38,159 bases of DNA from Anaeromyxobacter sp. GTDB taxonomy: Bacteria; Myxococcota; Myxococcia; Myxococcales; Anaeromyxobacteraceae. The notes beneath the pieces are model-generated. The model ran no database searches, was not told where the DNA came from, and worked only from the letters and a program-made list of their open reading frames with translations. The stretch covers positions 1 to 38,159 of the forward strand of contig JANYBC010000127.1 in the NCBI GenBank assembly GCA_025360965.1. Reading direction: 5' to 3'. Numbering within the stretch: position 1 is the stretch's first letter; each line of letters begins with the position of its first letter. The position numbers and the translations under genes were made by a program. Shown one piece after another: positions 8,995-15,624 of this stretch.

Positions 8995-9723
8995 ATGACT
9001 CTCCTCTCCGCCGCCGCCATGGCCCTGTTGCTCGCCTCGGACCCCGCTCCAGCACCCGTCGAGGTGGCGCCCGCCGCCCTTCAGGCGACCCCGGCGGCCG
9101 TCTGGATGGTGGCCCCGGTGGCCGGCCCCGAGCTGGCGGCCTCGGTGGCGCCGGTCGCGGCGCACAAGCTCTTCCTGGCGCGCCAGGTCCGCGCCGGCCT
9201 GGGCGTCAGCGTCACCAATGCCGACAAGGGCTTCGCCTCGACCATGCAGGTGGGAGTCCAGCTCGACCCGTGGGAGGTGTTCGGCTTCCGCGCCGGCGCC
9301 GGGATGACCACCAGCGTGGTGGGCGCCGGCGGCTGGGACGCGGCCGAATTCAGCGGCTCGGCCGTCCTCCACCCGTTCGGCCTCGGCCGTCGCATCCAGC
9401 CCTACCTCGGAGTGGGCGTCCAGTTCGCCTTCATGGCTGTCTTTCCGGACGACGCGCCGCCCCCGCCGCAGGGGCTGGCGAAGCTGGGTACCGGCCACCT
9501 GGCGCCGTCGCAGGTGGCCGCCGAGGGGACCTTCCCGGCCAAGGTCGACGGCTTCGGCGGCACCAACCAGTTCAAGGTGATGCCCGAGGCGACGGTGGGG
9601 GCGCTCTTCCGCCTGACCTCGAAGCTGAGCCTCGACGCGGCGGCCCGGTACCAGCCGCTGGTCTGGAACGGCACCACCTACAATGGCCTGTCGGTGATCG
9701 CCGCGATCTCCACGCCGTTCTAG
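8995..9723 (+). CDS. Outer membrane beta-barrel protein, uncharacterised
   Basis: A 242-residue protein. Start ATG 8995 is chosen over GTG codons further upstream because GGGAGG lies 12 bases before it and the protein then opens with a hydrophobic leader (MTLLSAAAMALLLASDPAP). After an Ala/Pro-rich segment (about 18-55), residues about 60-242 show the alternating pattern and aromatic-ended strands of a small outer-membrane barrel: VRAGLGVSVTN, FGFRAGAGMTTSVVG, IQPYLGVGVQFAF and a C-terminal strand ending in Phe (VIAAISTPF), the usual BAM recognition signal. No ligand or transport function can be inferred. The gpmI gene follows 24 bases later on the same strand. Confidence 0.72.
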   Translation: MTLLSAAAMALLLASDPAPAPVEVAPAALQATPAAVWMVAPVAGPELAASVAPVAAHKLFLARQVRAGLGVSVTNADKGFASTMQVGVQLDPWEVFGFRAGAGMTTSVVGAGGWDAAEFSGSAVLHPFGLGRRIQPYLGVGVQFAFMAVFPDDAPPPPQGLAKLGTGHLAPSQVAAEGTFPAKVDGFGGTNQFKVMPEATVGALFRLTSKLSLDAAARYQPLVWNGTTYNGLSVIAAISTPF

Positions 9724-9747
9724 CCGGCCTCACTTCAAGGCGTCCGC

Positions 9748-11298
9748 GTGCCCAAGCTGAAGCCGGTCCTGCTGGTGGTCCTCGACGGCTGGGGGCTGCG
9801 CGCCCAGACCGAGGCCAACGCCATCGCCGCCGCCGGCACGCCCAACATGGACGCGCTGGCGCGCGAGTTCCCCACCACCCGGCTCGAGACCAGCGGGCTC
9901 TCGGTCGGCCTGCCCGACGGGCAGATGGGCAACTCCGAGGTGGGCCACACCAACCTCGGCTGCGGCCGGATCGTCTACCAGGACCTGGTCCGCATCAACC
10001 GCGCCGTCGAGGACGGCTCCTTCTTCCAGAACGACGCGCTGGTGCTCGCCTGCCGCCGCGCCAAGGCCCACGGCGGCGCGCTCCACCTGGCCGGGCTGGT
10101 CTCCGACGGCGGCGTCCACTCCAGCCTGGAGCATCTCACCGCCTGCCTCGAGCTGGCCCGGCGCGAGGGCGTGGCCCGCTGCTTCGTCCACGCCTTCATG
10201 GACGGGCGCGACACCCCGCCGTCCTCGGGCGTCGAGTACATGCGGGCGCTGGAGCAGCGGCTCTCGGCCACCGGCTACGGCCGGGTGGCCACCGTCCACG
10301 GCCGCTACTACGCCATGGACCGCGACAAGCGCTGGGACCGGGTGGCGCTGGCCTGGGCCGCCATGGTGCGGGGCACCGGCTACCGCGCCGGCAGCGGGCT
10401 CTCCGCCGTCGAGTCCTCCTACGCCCACGGCGAGACCGACGAGTTCATCAACCCGACCGTGATCGTCGACGCCGACGGCAAGCCGGTCGGCCCGGTCAAG
10501 GACGGCGACGCCGTCATCTTCTTCAACTTCCGCTCCGACCGAGCCCGCGAGTTGACCCGGGCGCTGGCCGAGCCGGACTTCAAGGAGTTCGAGCGGCCGG
10601 TGGTGCCGAAGCTGGCGGCCTACGTCTGCATGACCCAGTACGACGAGACCTTCCCCTGGCCGGTGGCCTTCCCGCCGCAGACCCTGGAGCAGATCTTCCC
10701 GGAGCTGGTGAGCAAGGCCGGGCTGAAGCAGCTGCGCTGCGCCGAGACCGAGAAGTACGCCCACGTAACCTTCTTCTTCAACGGCGGTCGGGAGATGGTC
10801 TATCCGGGCGAGGAGCGGATCCTCGTCCCGAGCCCGCGCGAGGTTCGGACCTACGACCTGAAGCCGGAGATGAGCGCCCGCGAGGTGACCGACAAGCTGG
10901 TGGCCGCGCTCGGCACCGGGAAGTACGGCTTCGCGCTCGTCAACTTCGCCAACCCCGACATGGTCGGCCACACCGGGATCATGGAGGCGGCCGTCAAGGC
11001 GGTGCGGGTGGTCGACGAATGCGTCGGCCGGCTCTGGCAGGTCGCGAAGCAGCAGGGGATGGCCATGCTGGTCACGGCCGACCACGGCAACTGCGAGCTG
11101 ATGACCGACCCGGTGACCGGGCAGCCGCACACCGCCCACACCCTCAACCCGGTGCCGTTCATCCTCGCCGACCCCGACTACCGCGGCGCCAAGCTCCGCT
11201 CGAACGGCGTGCTGGCCGACGTGGCACCGACCGCGCTGCAGGTGATGGGGCTGCCGCAGCCGAAGGAGATGAAGGGGCTGGGGCTGCTGCAGCGGTAG
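9748..11298 (+). CDS. gpmI: 2,3-bisphosphoglycerate-independent phosphoglycerate mutase
   Basis: A 516-residue manganese enzyme of the alkaline phosphatase superfamily that interconverts 3- and 2-phosphoglycerate in glycolysis and gluconeogenesis. VVLDGWG holds the first metal ligand (D13). MGNSEVGHTNLG contains the catalytic phosphoserine S63. HAFMDGRDTPPSSG, FFNFRSDRARELTR, NFANPDMVGHTG and VTADHGNCE are the other conserved motifs, in the expected order. Length is normal and the gene looks intact. GTG 9748 is the start that gives the usual N-terminus. It borders the accessory segment that begins at 11299, so it may mark the left edge of a variable region. Confidence 0.97.
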   Translation: MPKLKPVLLVVLDGWGLRAQTEANAIAAAGTPNMDALAREFPTTRLETSGLSVGLPDGQMGNSEVGHTNLGCGRIVYQDLVRINRAVEDGSFFQNDALVLACRRAKAHGGALHLAGLVSDGGVHSSLEHLTACLELARREGVARCFVHAFMDGRDTPPSSGVEYMRALEQRLSATGYGRVATVHGRYYAMDRDKRWDRVALAWAAMVRGTGYRAGSGLSAVESSYAHGETDEFINPTVIVDADGKPVGPVKDGDAVIFFNFRSDRARELTRALAEPDFKEFERPVVPKLAAYVCMTQYDETFPWPVAFPPQTLEQIFPELVSKAGLKQLRCAETEKYAHVTFFFNGGREMVYPGEERILVPSPREVRTYDLKPEMSAREVTDKLVAALGTGKYGFALVNFANPDMVGHTGIMEAAVKAVRVVDECVGRLWQVAKQQGMAMLVTADHGNCELMTDPVTGQPHTAHTLNPVPFILADPDYRGAKLRSNGVLADVAPTALQVMGLPQPKEMKGLGLLQR

Positions 11299-11380
11299 CG
11301 CGCAGGAGCCGGCGGCCGCGTGTGGAGGGTAGGTCATTCAACCCGCCGATCGGTGGAGCCCCGGCTTGCCGGTAGACCGC

Positions 11381-11393
11381 CATACATTGTATG
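11381..11393. promoter_or_regulatory. Perfect 13-base palindrome, likely operator of the PIN toxin-antitoxin pair
   Basis: CATACATTGTATG is a perfect inverted repeat with 6-bp arms (CATACA and TGTATG) and a central T. Its last three bases are the ATG at 11391, the first possible antitoxin start. Toxin-antitoxin operons of this class are usually repressed by the antitoxin binding such a palindrome over the promoter, so this is the natural autoregulatory site. The AT-rich core also stands out from the GC-rich surroundings and may overlap the -10 element. Confidence 0.6.
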
Positions 11394-11657
11394 ACGCTCG
11401 GCATGGCTACCAAGGACGTCATCATCCCGGTCCGCGTCACCAAGGCCGAACGGGACTTGCTGAAGCGCATGGCGCCGGGCGGGTCGGTATCCGCCTGGCT
11501 GCGCGACATGGCGCTCGCTGAGGCTCGGAAGCGGCGGGCGGTCGTCGATCTGGCGCGGCTGCTCGACGCAGCAAAGGGGGATGGTGACATGACCGACGAG
11601 GAGGCGGCCGAGCTGGCCGCCGAGGCGAAGCGCGAGGTGCGGAGCCGCCGCCGGTGA
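11391..11657 (+). CDS. Antitoxin of a PIN-domain toxin-antitoxin system
   Basis: An 88-residue protein directly upstream of a PIN-domain ribonuclease gene and overlapping it by 4 bases (GTGA), the typical antitoxin position. Residues about 5-45 (DVIIPVRVTKAERDLLKRMA, then SVSAWLRDMALAEA) look like a ribbon-helix-helix DNA-binding fold: a beta strand followed by two helices. The charged C-terminal half (MTDEEAAELAAEAKREVRSRRR in part) would wrap the toxin. It would repress its own operon through the palindrome at 11381-11393. The start could be ATG 11391 or ATG 11403 (MATKDV); neither has a ribosome site, so the mRNA may be leaderless. Confidence 0.75.
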   Translation: MTLGMATKDVIIPVRVTKAERDLLKRMAPGGSVSAWLRDMALAEARKRRAVVDLARLLDAAKGDGDMTDEEAAELAAEAKREVRSRRR

Positions 11658-12085
11658 CCCGCGCCGTCATCGACACGAACGTTGTGGTGAGCGGCATCCT
11701 CAACCGAGCCGGCGTGCCGGCTGCCGTCCTCAGGGCTGCCGGGCTCCGCTACGAGCTGGTGTGGACGCCAGCCATCGCCGTCGAGTGCCGCCGCATCCTC
11801 GACCTGCCGCGAATCCAGAAGCGCCTGAAGGGGCGCGAGGCGCAGGCCCGACAGGTGCTTGCCAGGCTCGCGACCATCGCCACAATGGTGCCCGCCGAAC
11901 TGCTCGGCGAGGTGCGGGTCGTCAAGGAGGACCCCGACGACGACGTGCTCTTCGCGACGGCGCTCGCCGCTGGCGCCCGGATCATCGTGAGCGGCGACGC
12001 GGCGGTGCTCGCCATCGGCAGCTTCGCGGGCGTCCTGGTGGTCAGCGCGGCCGAGTTCCTAACGACGCTCGGCGAGGTGAGCTAG
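11654..12085 (+). CDS. PIN-domain toxin (VapC-like, COG1569 type)
   Basis: A 143-residue PIN-domain protein, predicted to be a magnesium-dependent ribonuclease that cuts RNA when not bound by its antitoxin. The N-terminal strand AVIDTNVVVSGIL carries the first catalytic Asp (D6 in IDTN). An acidic Glu in ECRRILDLP and the later DPDDDVLFATALAAGA stretch supply the remaining acidic residues, and VSGDAAVLAIG ends the fold. This matches the group of PIN toxins annotated as putative toxin-antitoxin components. It starts at GTG 11654, overlapping the antitoxin stop. Its stop codon overlaps that of the convergent beta-barrel gene in the shared sequence CTAG. Confidence 0.88.
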   Translation: MTRAVIDTNVVVSGILNRAGVPAAVLRAAGLRYELVWTPAIAVECRRILDLPRIQKRLKGREAQARQVLARLATIATMVPAELLGEVRVVKEDPDDDVLFATALAAGARIIVSGDAAVLAIGSFAGVLVVSAAEFLTTLGEVS

Positions 12086-12669
12086 AAGACGATCTTGACG
12101 CCGGCGTTGGCGTAGAAGGATCGGCTCTTGCCCACGTCGACGGTGGAGAGGCTGGAGTAGTCGGTGAGCGACCACTCGTACGCCAGGTCGACGAAGAGGA
12201 ACGCCACGTCGACGCCGGCGCCTGCGAAGACGCCCCAGGTCGGGCTGGTGAAATTCGACTTGGTGAGGCCGGGAGCGGTGACGTCGGCGACGATGAAGGC
12301 GGCGCCGCCGCCGAACACGCGCAGCGCGAAGAAGTCCTTGGGGGCGCCGAGGATGTGGAAGCCGACCATCGCCGGGATGCGCAGGCCGCTGACCCCGGTG
12401 TCGAACTTGGCATGGCTGCTGGTCTCGGTGAAGCCCAGGTTCTTCCTGGCATAGAGGAGGCCGCCTTCGACGTAGAGCGTCTCGCCGTAGAGCACGGTGA
12501 GGCCGAACTGGTATCCGACCTGGGCGCTGTACGTACCGCTGACGGGGTTCTTGGAGAGGCTGGTGTAGGTGAGGCCGAGGGCCGGCTTGAGCTCGAGCTG
12601 CGCCTGGGCCAGTCCGGGCATGACGAGCAGGGCCAGCGCGAGGGCGGCGGCGAGGGCGGTACGAAGCAT
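12082..12669 (-). CDS. Outer membrane beta-barrel protein (porin-like fold)
   Basis: A 195-residue exported protein with a clear Sec signal peptide (residues 1-23, ending GLAQAQ) and a good ribosome site (AGGAGA) before ATG 12669. The mature part begins LELKPALGLTYTSL and continues as a series of amphipathic strands (VGYQFGLTVLYGETLYVEGGLLYA, read in pieces; RIPAMVGFHILG; WGVFAGAGVDVAFLFVDLAYEW) and ends with AGVKIVF, a C-terminal Phe that fits outer-membrane insertion. It resembles the generic outer-membrane beta-barrel/PorT-like families. It lies between two toxin-antitoxin operons. Cargo or ligand unknown. Confidence 0.82.
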   Translation of the reverse strand: MLRTALAAALALALLVMPGLAQAQLELKPALGLTYTSLSKNPVSGTYSAQVGYQFGLTVLYGETLYVEGGLLYARKNLGFTETSSHAKFDTGVSGLRIPAMVGFHILGAPKDFFALRVFGGGAAFIVADVTAPGLTKSNFTSPTWGVFAGAGVDVAFLFVDLAYEWSLTDYSSLSTVDVGKSRSFYANAGVKIVF

Positions 12670-12800
12670 GGTTGTTCTCCTGGGTGAGGGTGGCCGACGC
12701 AGCGGGATCTCTCTGTATCCAGTAGATAACCCCGCCCGGACCGGCTGGACGTCACGCTTGGAGGGTTCCGCGAGCGGTCAGCGGCCGTCGATGAGGGCGG

Positions 12801-13307
12801 TTAGGAGCGCGAGCGCCGGCGACGACGACGAGTGGGACGGGGAGGAGCGGCCTTCACCAAGCGGGGGTCGAAGGCGAAGAGGATCGGACCGTCGAGGGAG
12901 AGCTGGGAGAAGTCGGGGTGATTCGGGTTGAGGATGAGGTTGCGTTCCTGTGGCACGAGGACCGAGGGCACGACGAGAACCACGGAGCGGTATGAGTGAG
13001 CCCACTCAGCGCCGAAGGCTCGGGCGTGATGGGAGTTGGTGGGGTTGTTCCAATCGGCTGGCAGTGAAGCCAGGTCCGGCTCCTCGATAAGCGCAGGGGG
13101 TACGTCCACGCCGAAGGCGTAGCGAACGCTCTTGAGGTGACGAATCTCAGCGTGGGCGAGGGTCTCTAGCGCGGCGAGAGCAAGGGAGCTGCTGGTGTAG
13201 ATGACGGGCACGCCAGCAGGGTGCCAGCGGCCCGCGAAGCGGCGAGCGCCTTCACCGCTGAAGGTGGCGGTGGGGTCGCGAAAGCGGGACAGGCGCCAGG
13301 CTCGCAT
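12801..13307 (-). CDS. RES-domain toxin (NAD+-degrading type)
   Basis: A 168-residue RES-family protein, the toxin of a RES/Xre toxin-antitoxin pair. RES toxins degrade cellular NAD+ and share an ADP-ribosyltransferase-like fold. The conserved residues named for the family are present: Arg in GRWHPAG (R27), Tyr in VIYTSSSLALAALETLAH (Y37, with the Glu E48 of LET), and a Ser near the strand VLVVPSVLVP (S115), followed by NLILNPNHPDF, a hallmark of the domain. The C-terminus is unusual: PPRPTRRRRRRSRS, an Arg-rich tail beyond the normal end. ATG 13307 overlaps the antitoxin stop (ATGA). The remaining 131 bases to the barrel gene hold no further gene. Confidence 0.9.
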   Translation of the reverse strand: MRAWRLSRFRDPTATFSGEGARRFAGRWHPAGVPVIYTSSSLALAALETLAHAEIRHLKSVRYAFGVDVPPALIEEPDLASLPADWNNPTNSHHARAFGAEWAHSYRSVVLVVPSVLVPQERNLILNPNHPDFSQLSLDGPILFAFDPRLVKAAPPRPTRRRRRRSRS

Positions 13308-13756
13308 CAGCTGTAGACGCCGAACTCGATGCGTCCAAGGACTTCGAGGACCCGCTCGGCGCCGAGATCGGTGTCGAGGAGTTGCAGGGGAGGCTCGCCG
13401 CCGAGGGAGCGGTTGGGGGTGGTGAGCCAGTCGAGGGCTGTGGCGCGATCGCCAAGGACATGGCGGGCACGAGCCGCGATGCGGGCCAGTCGCATGATGC
13501 GCTCGGACTCGACCTGGGAGAGGCGAGCGGCCTTCCGGCGGTGCAGGCTGCGAGAGCTGAGCTGCAGGGTGGTTTGGACGTCCTTGAAGGACAGCGTCAG
13601 CTCAGAAGCCACGCAGCGGAAGGCGTTGTAGGGGAGGCCTCGGCGAACGAGCTCCATGTAGTCCGCCTTGGTGTGGGGTGTGACGCCAAGGGTCTTGGCG
13701 CCCCCGAGGAGGTGGAGGAGGTCGCTGGCTTCGGAGTTGCTGGAGGAGTCTGCCAT
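13307..13756 (-). CDS. Xre/MbcA/ParS-type antitoxin
   Basis: A 149-residue antitoxin of the DUF2384 (MbcA/ParS/Xre) family placed before, and overlapping by 4 bases, the RES toxin gene. Residues about 40-85 form the helix-turn-helix-containing part (LPYNAFRCVASEL, then LSSRSLHRRKAARLS). Residues about 90-149 form the C-terminal toxin-binding domain, with the typical ARARHVLGD, ALDWLTTPNRSLGG and PLQLLDTDLGAERVLEVLGRIE pieces (the family pattern: W-L-x-x-P-N-x-x-L-G-G-x-x-P). It should neutralise the RES enzyme and repress the operon. A well-formed promoter lies just upstream, giving a leaderless transcript. Confidence 0.9.
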   Translation of the reverse strand: MADSSSNSEASDLLHLLGGAKTLGVTPHTKADYMELVRRGLPYNAFRCVASELTLSFKDVQTTLQLSSRSLHRRKAARLSQVESERIMRLARIAARARHVLGDRATALDWLTTPNRSLGGEPPLQLLDTDLGAERVLEVLGRIEFGVYS

Positions 13757-13763
13757 ATGGCGT

Positions 13764-13792
13764 AGCCTAGTGTGTCACCTGGCCTCGTGCAA
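13764..13792 (-). promoter_or_regulatory. Candidate promoter of the RES/Xre operon
   Basis: On the minus strand TTGCAC (13792-13787) and TAGGCT (13769-13764) are 17 bases apart. The ATG at 13756 lies 7 bases after the -10, so the mRNA would begin at or next to the start codon. There is no ribosome site, in line with leaderless translation. The spacing is ideal for the housekeeping sigma factor. The antitoxin probably binds across it, but I see no strong palindrome. Confidence 0.5.
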
Positions 13793-13898
13793 GGGGACGA
13801 GCCGGCACCTCCTGGGTGCGCTGACCCGGCTAGGGCGGCATACCCCGCTCGGGGAACCCTCCCATCAGCCCGTGGCGCGGGATCGGTCAGGTCGATAG

Positions 13899-15165
13899 GT
13901 GACCACCATGGGCCAAGTACCTGCGCCGTTGACCGGGCCCGACCTCAACCAGGGCGTCGAGCTGTCCGAGCTGGCGGAGGGCGGCCTGCGACTCGGGAAC
14001 GCCCACGGTGAGCCGGTCCTCCTGGTTCGAGACCGCGGCGAGGTCTTCGCCGTGGCCGCCACCTGCACGCACTACGGCGGACCGATCGCCGAGGGCATCG
14101 TCACCGACGGCGAGGTGCGGTGCCCGTGGCACCACGCCTGCTTCGCGCTGCGCACCGGCGCGGCGACTCGGCCGCCCGCCTTGAACCCGCTGCGTCGCTG
14201 GAGGGTGGAGCGTCGCGGATCGCGGGTCTTCGTCGGCCAGCCGCTCGACGCGCCCTCCCCGCCCCGGGCGGTGGCCAGCGCGGTGGCGAGCGTGGTCATC
14301 GTCGGGGCCGGGGCGGCCGGCAACGCCGCGGCCGAGGCGCTGCGGCGGGAGGGGTACCCGGGGCCCGTGACCCTGATCGGCGCCGAGCCGACCGGCCCCG
14401 TCGACCGACCCAACCTCTCCAAGGACTACCTGGCCGGGACCGCCCGGAGCTACGGCGCGCTGCTGCTGGCCACCGGCGCCGACCCCGTCAAGCTCACCGT
14501 CCCCGGCGGCGACGGGCCGCTGGTCCACTCCCTGCGCTCGTTGGCGGACAGCCGGGCCATCATCGCCGGCGCCACCGGCGCCACCCGCGCGGTGGTGGTG
14601 GGCGCCAGCTTCATCGGCCTGGAGGTGGCCGCGGCGCTGCGAGCCCGAGGGCTCGAGGTGCACGTGGTCGCGCCCGAGGCCTGCCCACTCGAGCGGGTCA
14701 TGGGCCAGGAGCTGGGTGGCTTCATCCGCTCGCTGCACGAGGAGCACGGCGTCATCTTCCACCTCCAGCACACGCTCGCCAGCGTCGGCGATCAAGCCGT
14801 GGCCCTCGACGACGGGACCACTCTCCCCGCCGACCTGGTGGTGGCCGGCGTCGGAGTCCGCCCTTCGGTCGGGCTGGCGGAGCAGGCAGGACTGCGCCTG
14901 GATCGCGGCATCCTGGTGGACCCGTACCTTGAGACCAGCGCCCCGGGGGTGTACGCCGCCGGAGACGTGGCCCGCTGGCCGGACCCGCACACCGGCAAGG
15001 CCATCCGCGTGCTACGATCTCACCATCTCCTACGTGGGACATGCGGACGGGTGGGACAGGCTCGAGGTGGCCGGCCAGCTGGCGCAGAAGAGCTTGCGGG
15101 CGGAGGCCCTGCTCGAGCAGGGAGACCAGCCTGGCCTGGAAGCGCTGCTGGCGGGCAACCGGTAG
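13899..15165 (+). pseudogene. Rieske-FAD/NAD(P)H reductase (ferredoxin reductase type) with three internal deletions
   Basis: The gene encoded a fusion of an N-terminal Rieske [2Fe-2S] domain (C56-x-H58 and C75-x2-H78, numbered from GTG 13899; ATG 13908 is also possible) to an FAD/NAD(P)H-dependent ferredoxin-reductase or AIF-like domain: SVVIVGAGAAGNAAAEAL, VDRPNLSKDYLAG, ALLLATGADP, AVVVGASFIGLEVAAALRARG, and APGVYAAGDVARWPDP. Compared with the family from memory, three stretches are missing: about 50-60 residues after KDYLAGTA (junction near 14444, in frame), about 30 after HTGKAIR (near 15010, shifting the frame) and about 30 after EVAGQLAQK (near 15092). Past 15010 the correct frame reads YDLTISYVGHADGWDRLEV and ends LLAGNR at 15165. 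The original frame runs on in nonsense to 15536. Probably inactive. Confidence 0.8.
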
Positions 15166-15189
15166 GGCGTCCGGAAGGGGGCTCGGCAC

Positions 15190-15289
15190 ATGGACCCGCT
15201 GGCGCAGCTCTTCGACGAGACCGCCGGCGCGCCGCTCCCGCTCCCGCCCGAACTGCTGGCGCTCTACGGGCCGCTCCGGCTCGTCCGGT
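15190..15289 (+). pseudogene. 5' stump of a gene, possibly RibD-C/dihydrofolate-reductase-like
   Basis: About 33 codons from ATG 15190 read MDPLAQLFDE then LPLPPELLALYGPLRL, a start that I recall from pyrimidine reductase-family (RibD C-terminal or dihydrofolate reductase-like) proteins, which would continue for some 200 residues. After about 15285 the reading frame continues to 15519 only as low-quality sequence, and a different, minus-strand gene fragment occupies the same bases. The body of the gene has therefore been lost. Start is 24 bases after the Rieske-FAD stop, so both were probably one operon. Family identity rests on memory and is uncertain; the truncation is better supported. Confidence 0.4.
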
Positions 15290-15465
15290 CCGCGGTCGGG
15301 CCCCTGGTCGAGCAGCCCGGCCTCGCGGAAGCTCATCTTGCGCGGCGGGGCGGTCGTGCAGCCGATCTGGCCGGCCAGCGCGCCGAGGAGCGCGACCGCG
15401 ACGGCGAATCGCGCCGCGCCGGAGCAGGAGCCGTGGGTGGTCGAACCACCCGCGAATCCTCGCAC
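15290..15465 (-). pseudogene. 5' stump of a lipoprotein gene
   Basis: On the minus strand, from GTG 15465, a signal peptide (ARFAVAVALLGALAGQIGC) ends in a lipobox G-Q-I-G-C, followed by TTAPPRKMSFREAGLLDQ. This looks like a genuine lipoprotein start. After Q (15304-15306) the frame enters the antisense of the plus-strand stump and becomes Pro/Arg/Glu-rich shadow sequence. The join at about 15285-15303 thus links two genes that pointed at each other and lost their 3' ends together. The tandem hairpins at 15487-15606 lie upstream of this start. Confidence 0.45.
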
Positions 15466-15486
15466 GGCTCGGCCGGGCGGGAAAAT

Positions 15487-15529
15487 GCCCGGGCTGCCTA
15501 CATCTCAGGGGAGATGTAGGCAGCCGGGC
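15487..15529 (-). terminator. Long stem-loop with T-run on the minus strand
   Basis: GCCCGGGCTGCCTACATCTC (15487-15506) pairs with GAGATGTAGGCAGCCGGGC (15511-15529) around the loop AGGG: a 19-bp stem with one bulged base. On the minus strand the stem is followed by ATTTTC, as in a Rho-independent terminator for the ice-binding-like gene upstream of it (in minus-strand direction). It is far longer than most intrinsic terminators and could also be the remnant of a mobile inverted repeat. Confidence 0.6.
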
Positions 15530-15562
15530 ACACTGATGCCTGCTGGATGTCCGATCCGGGAT

Positions 15563-15606
15563 GGCACGCCCCGGGGCTCGGCAGGTCCGAGCCACCGAGG
15601 CGTGCC
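15563..15606 (-). terminator. Second, interrupted stem-loop just after the ice-binding-like gene
   Basis: Outer arms GGCACGCC (15563-15570) and GGCGTGCC (15599-15606), and inner arms GGCTCGG (15575-15581) and CCGAGCC (15587-15593), plus three further pairs between them, give about 18 bp with one mismatch, one bulge and a 5-base loop. It begins 18 bases beyond the stop of the minus-strand gene. No T-run follows, so it may protect the mRNA 3' end or pause polymerase before the second hairpin. Confidence 0.5.
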
Positions 15607-15624
15607 GTGGAGACTGAGAAGCGC

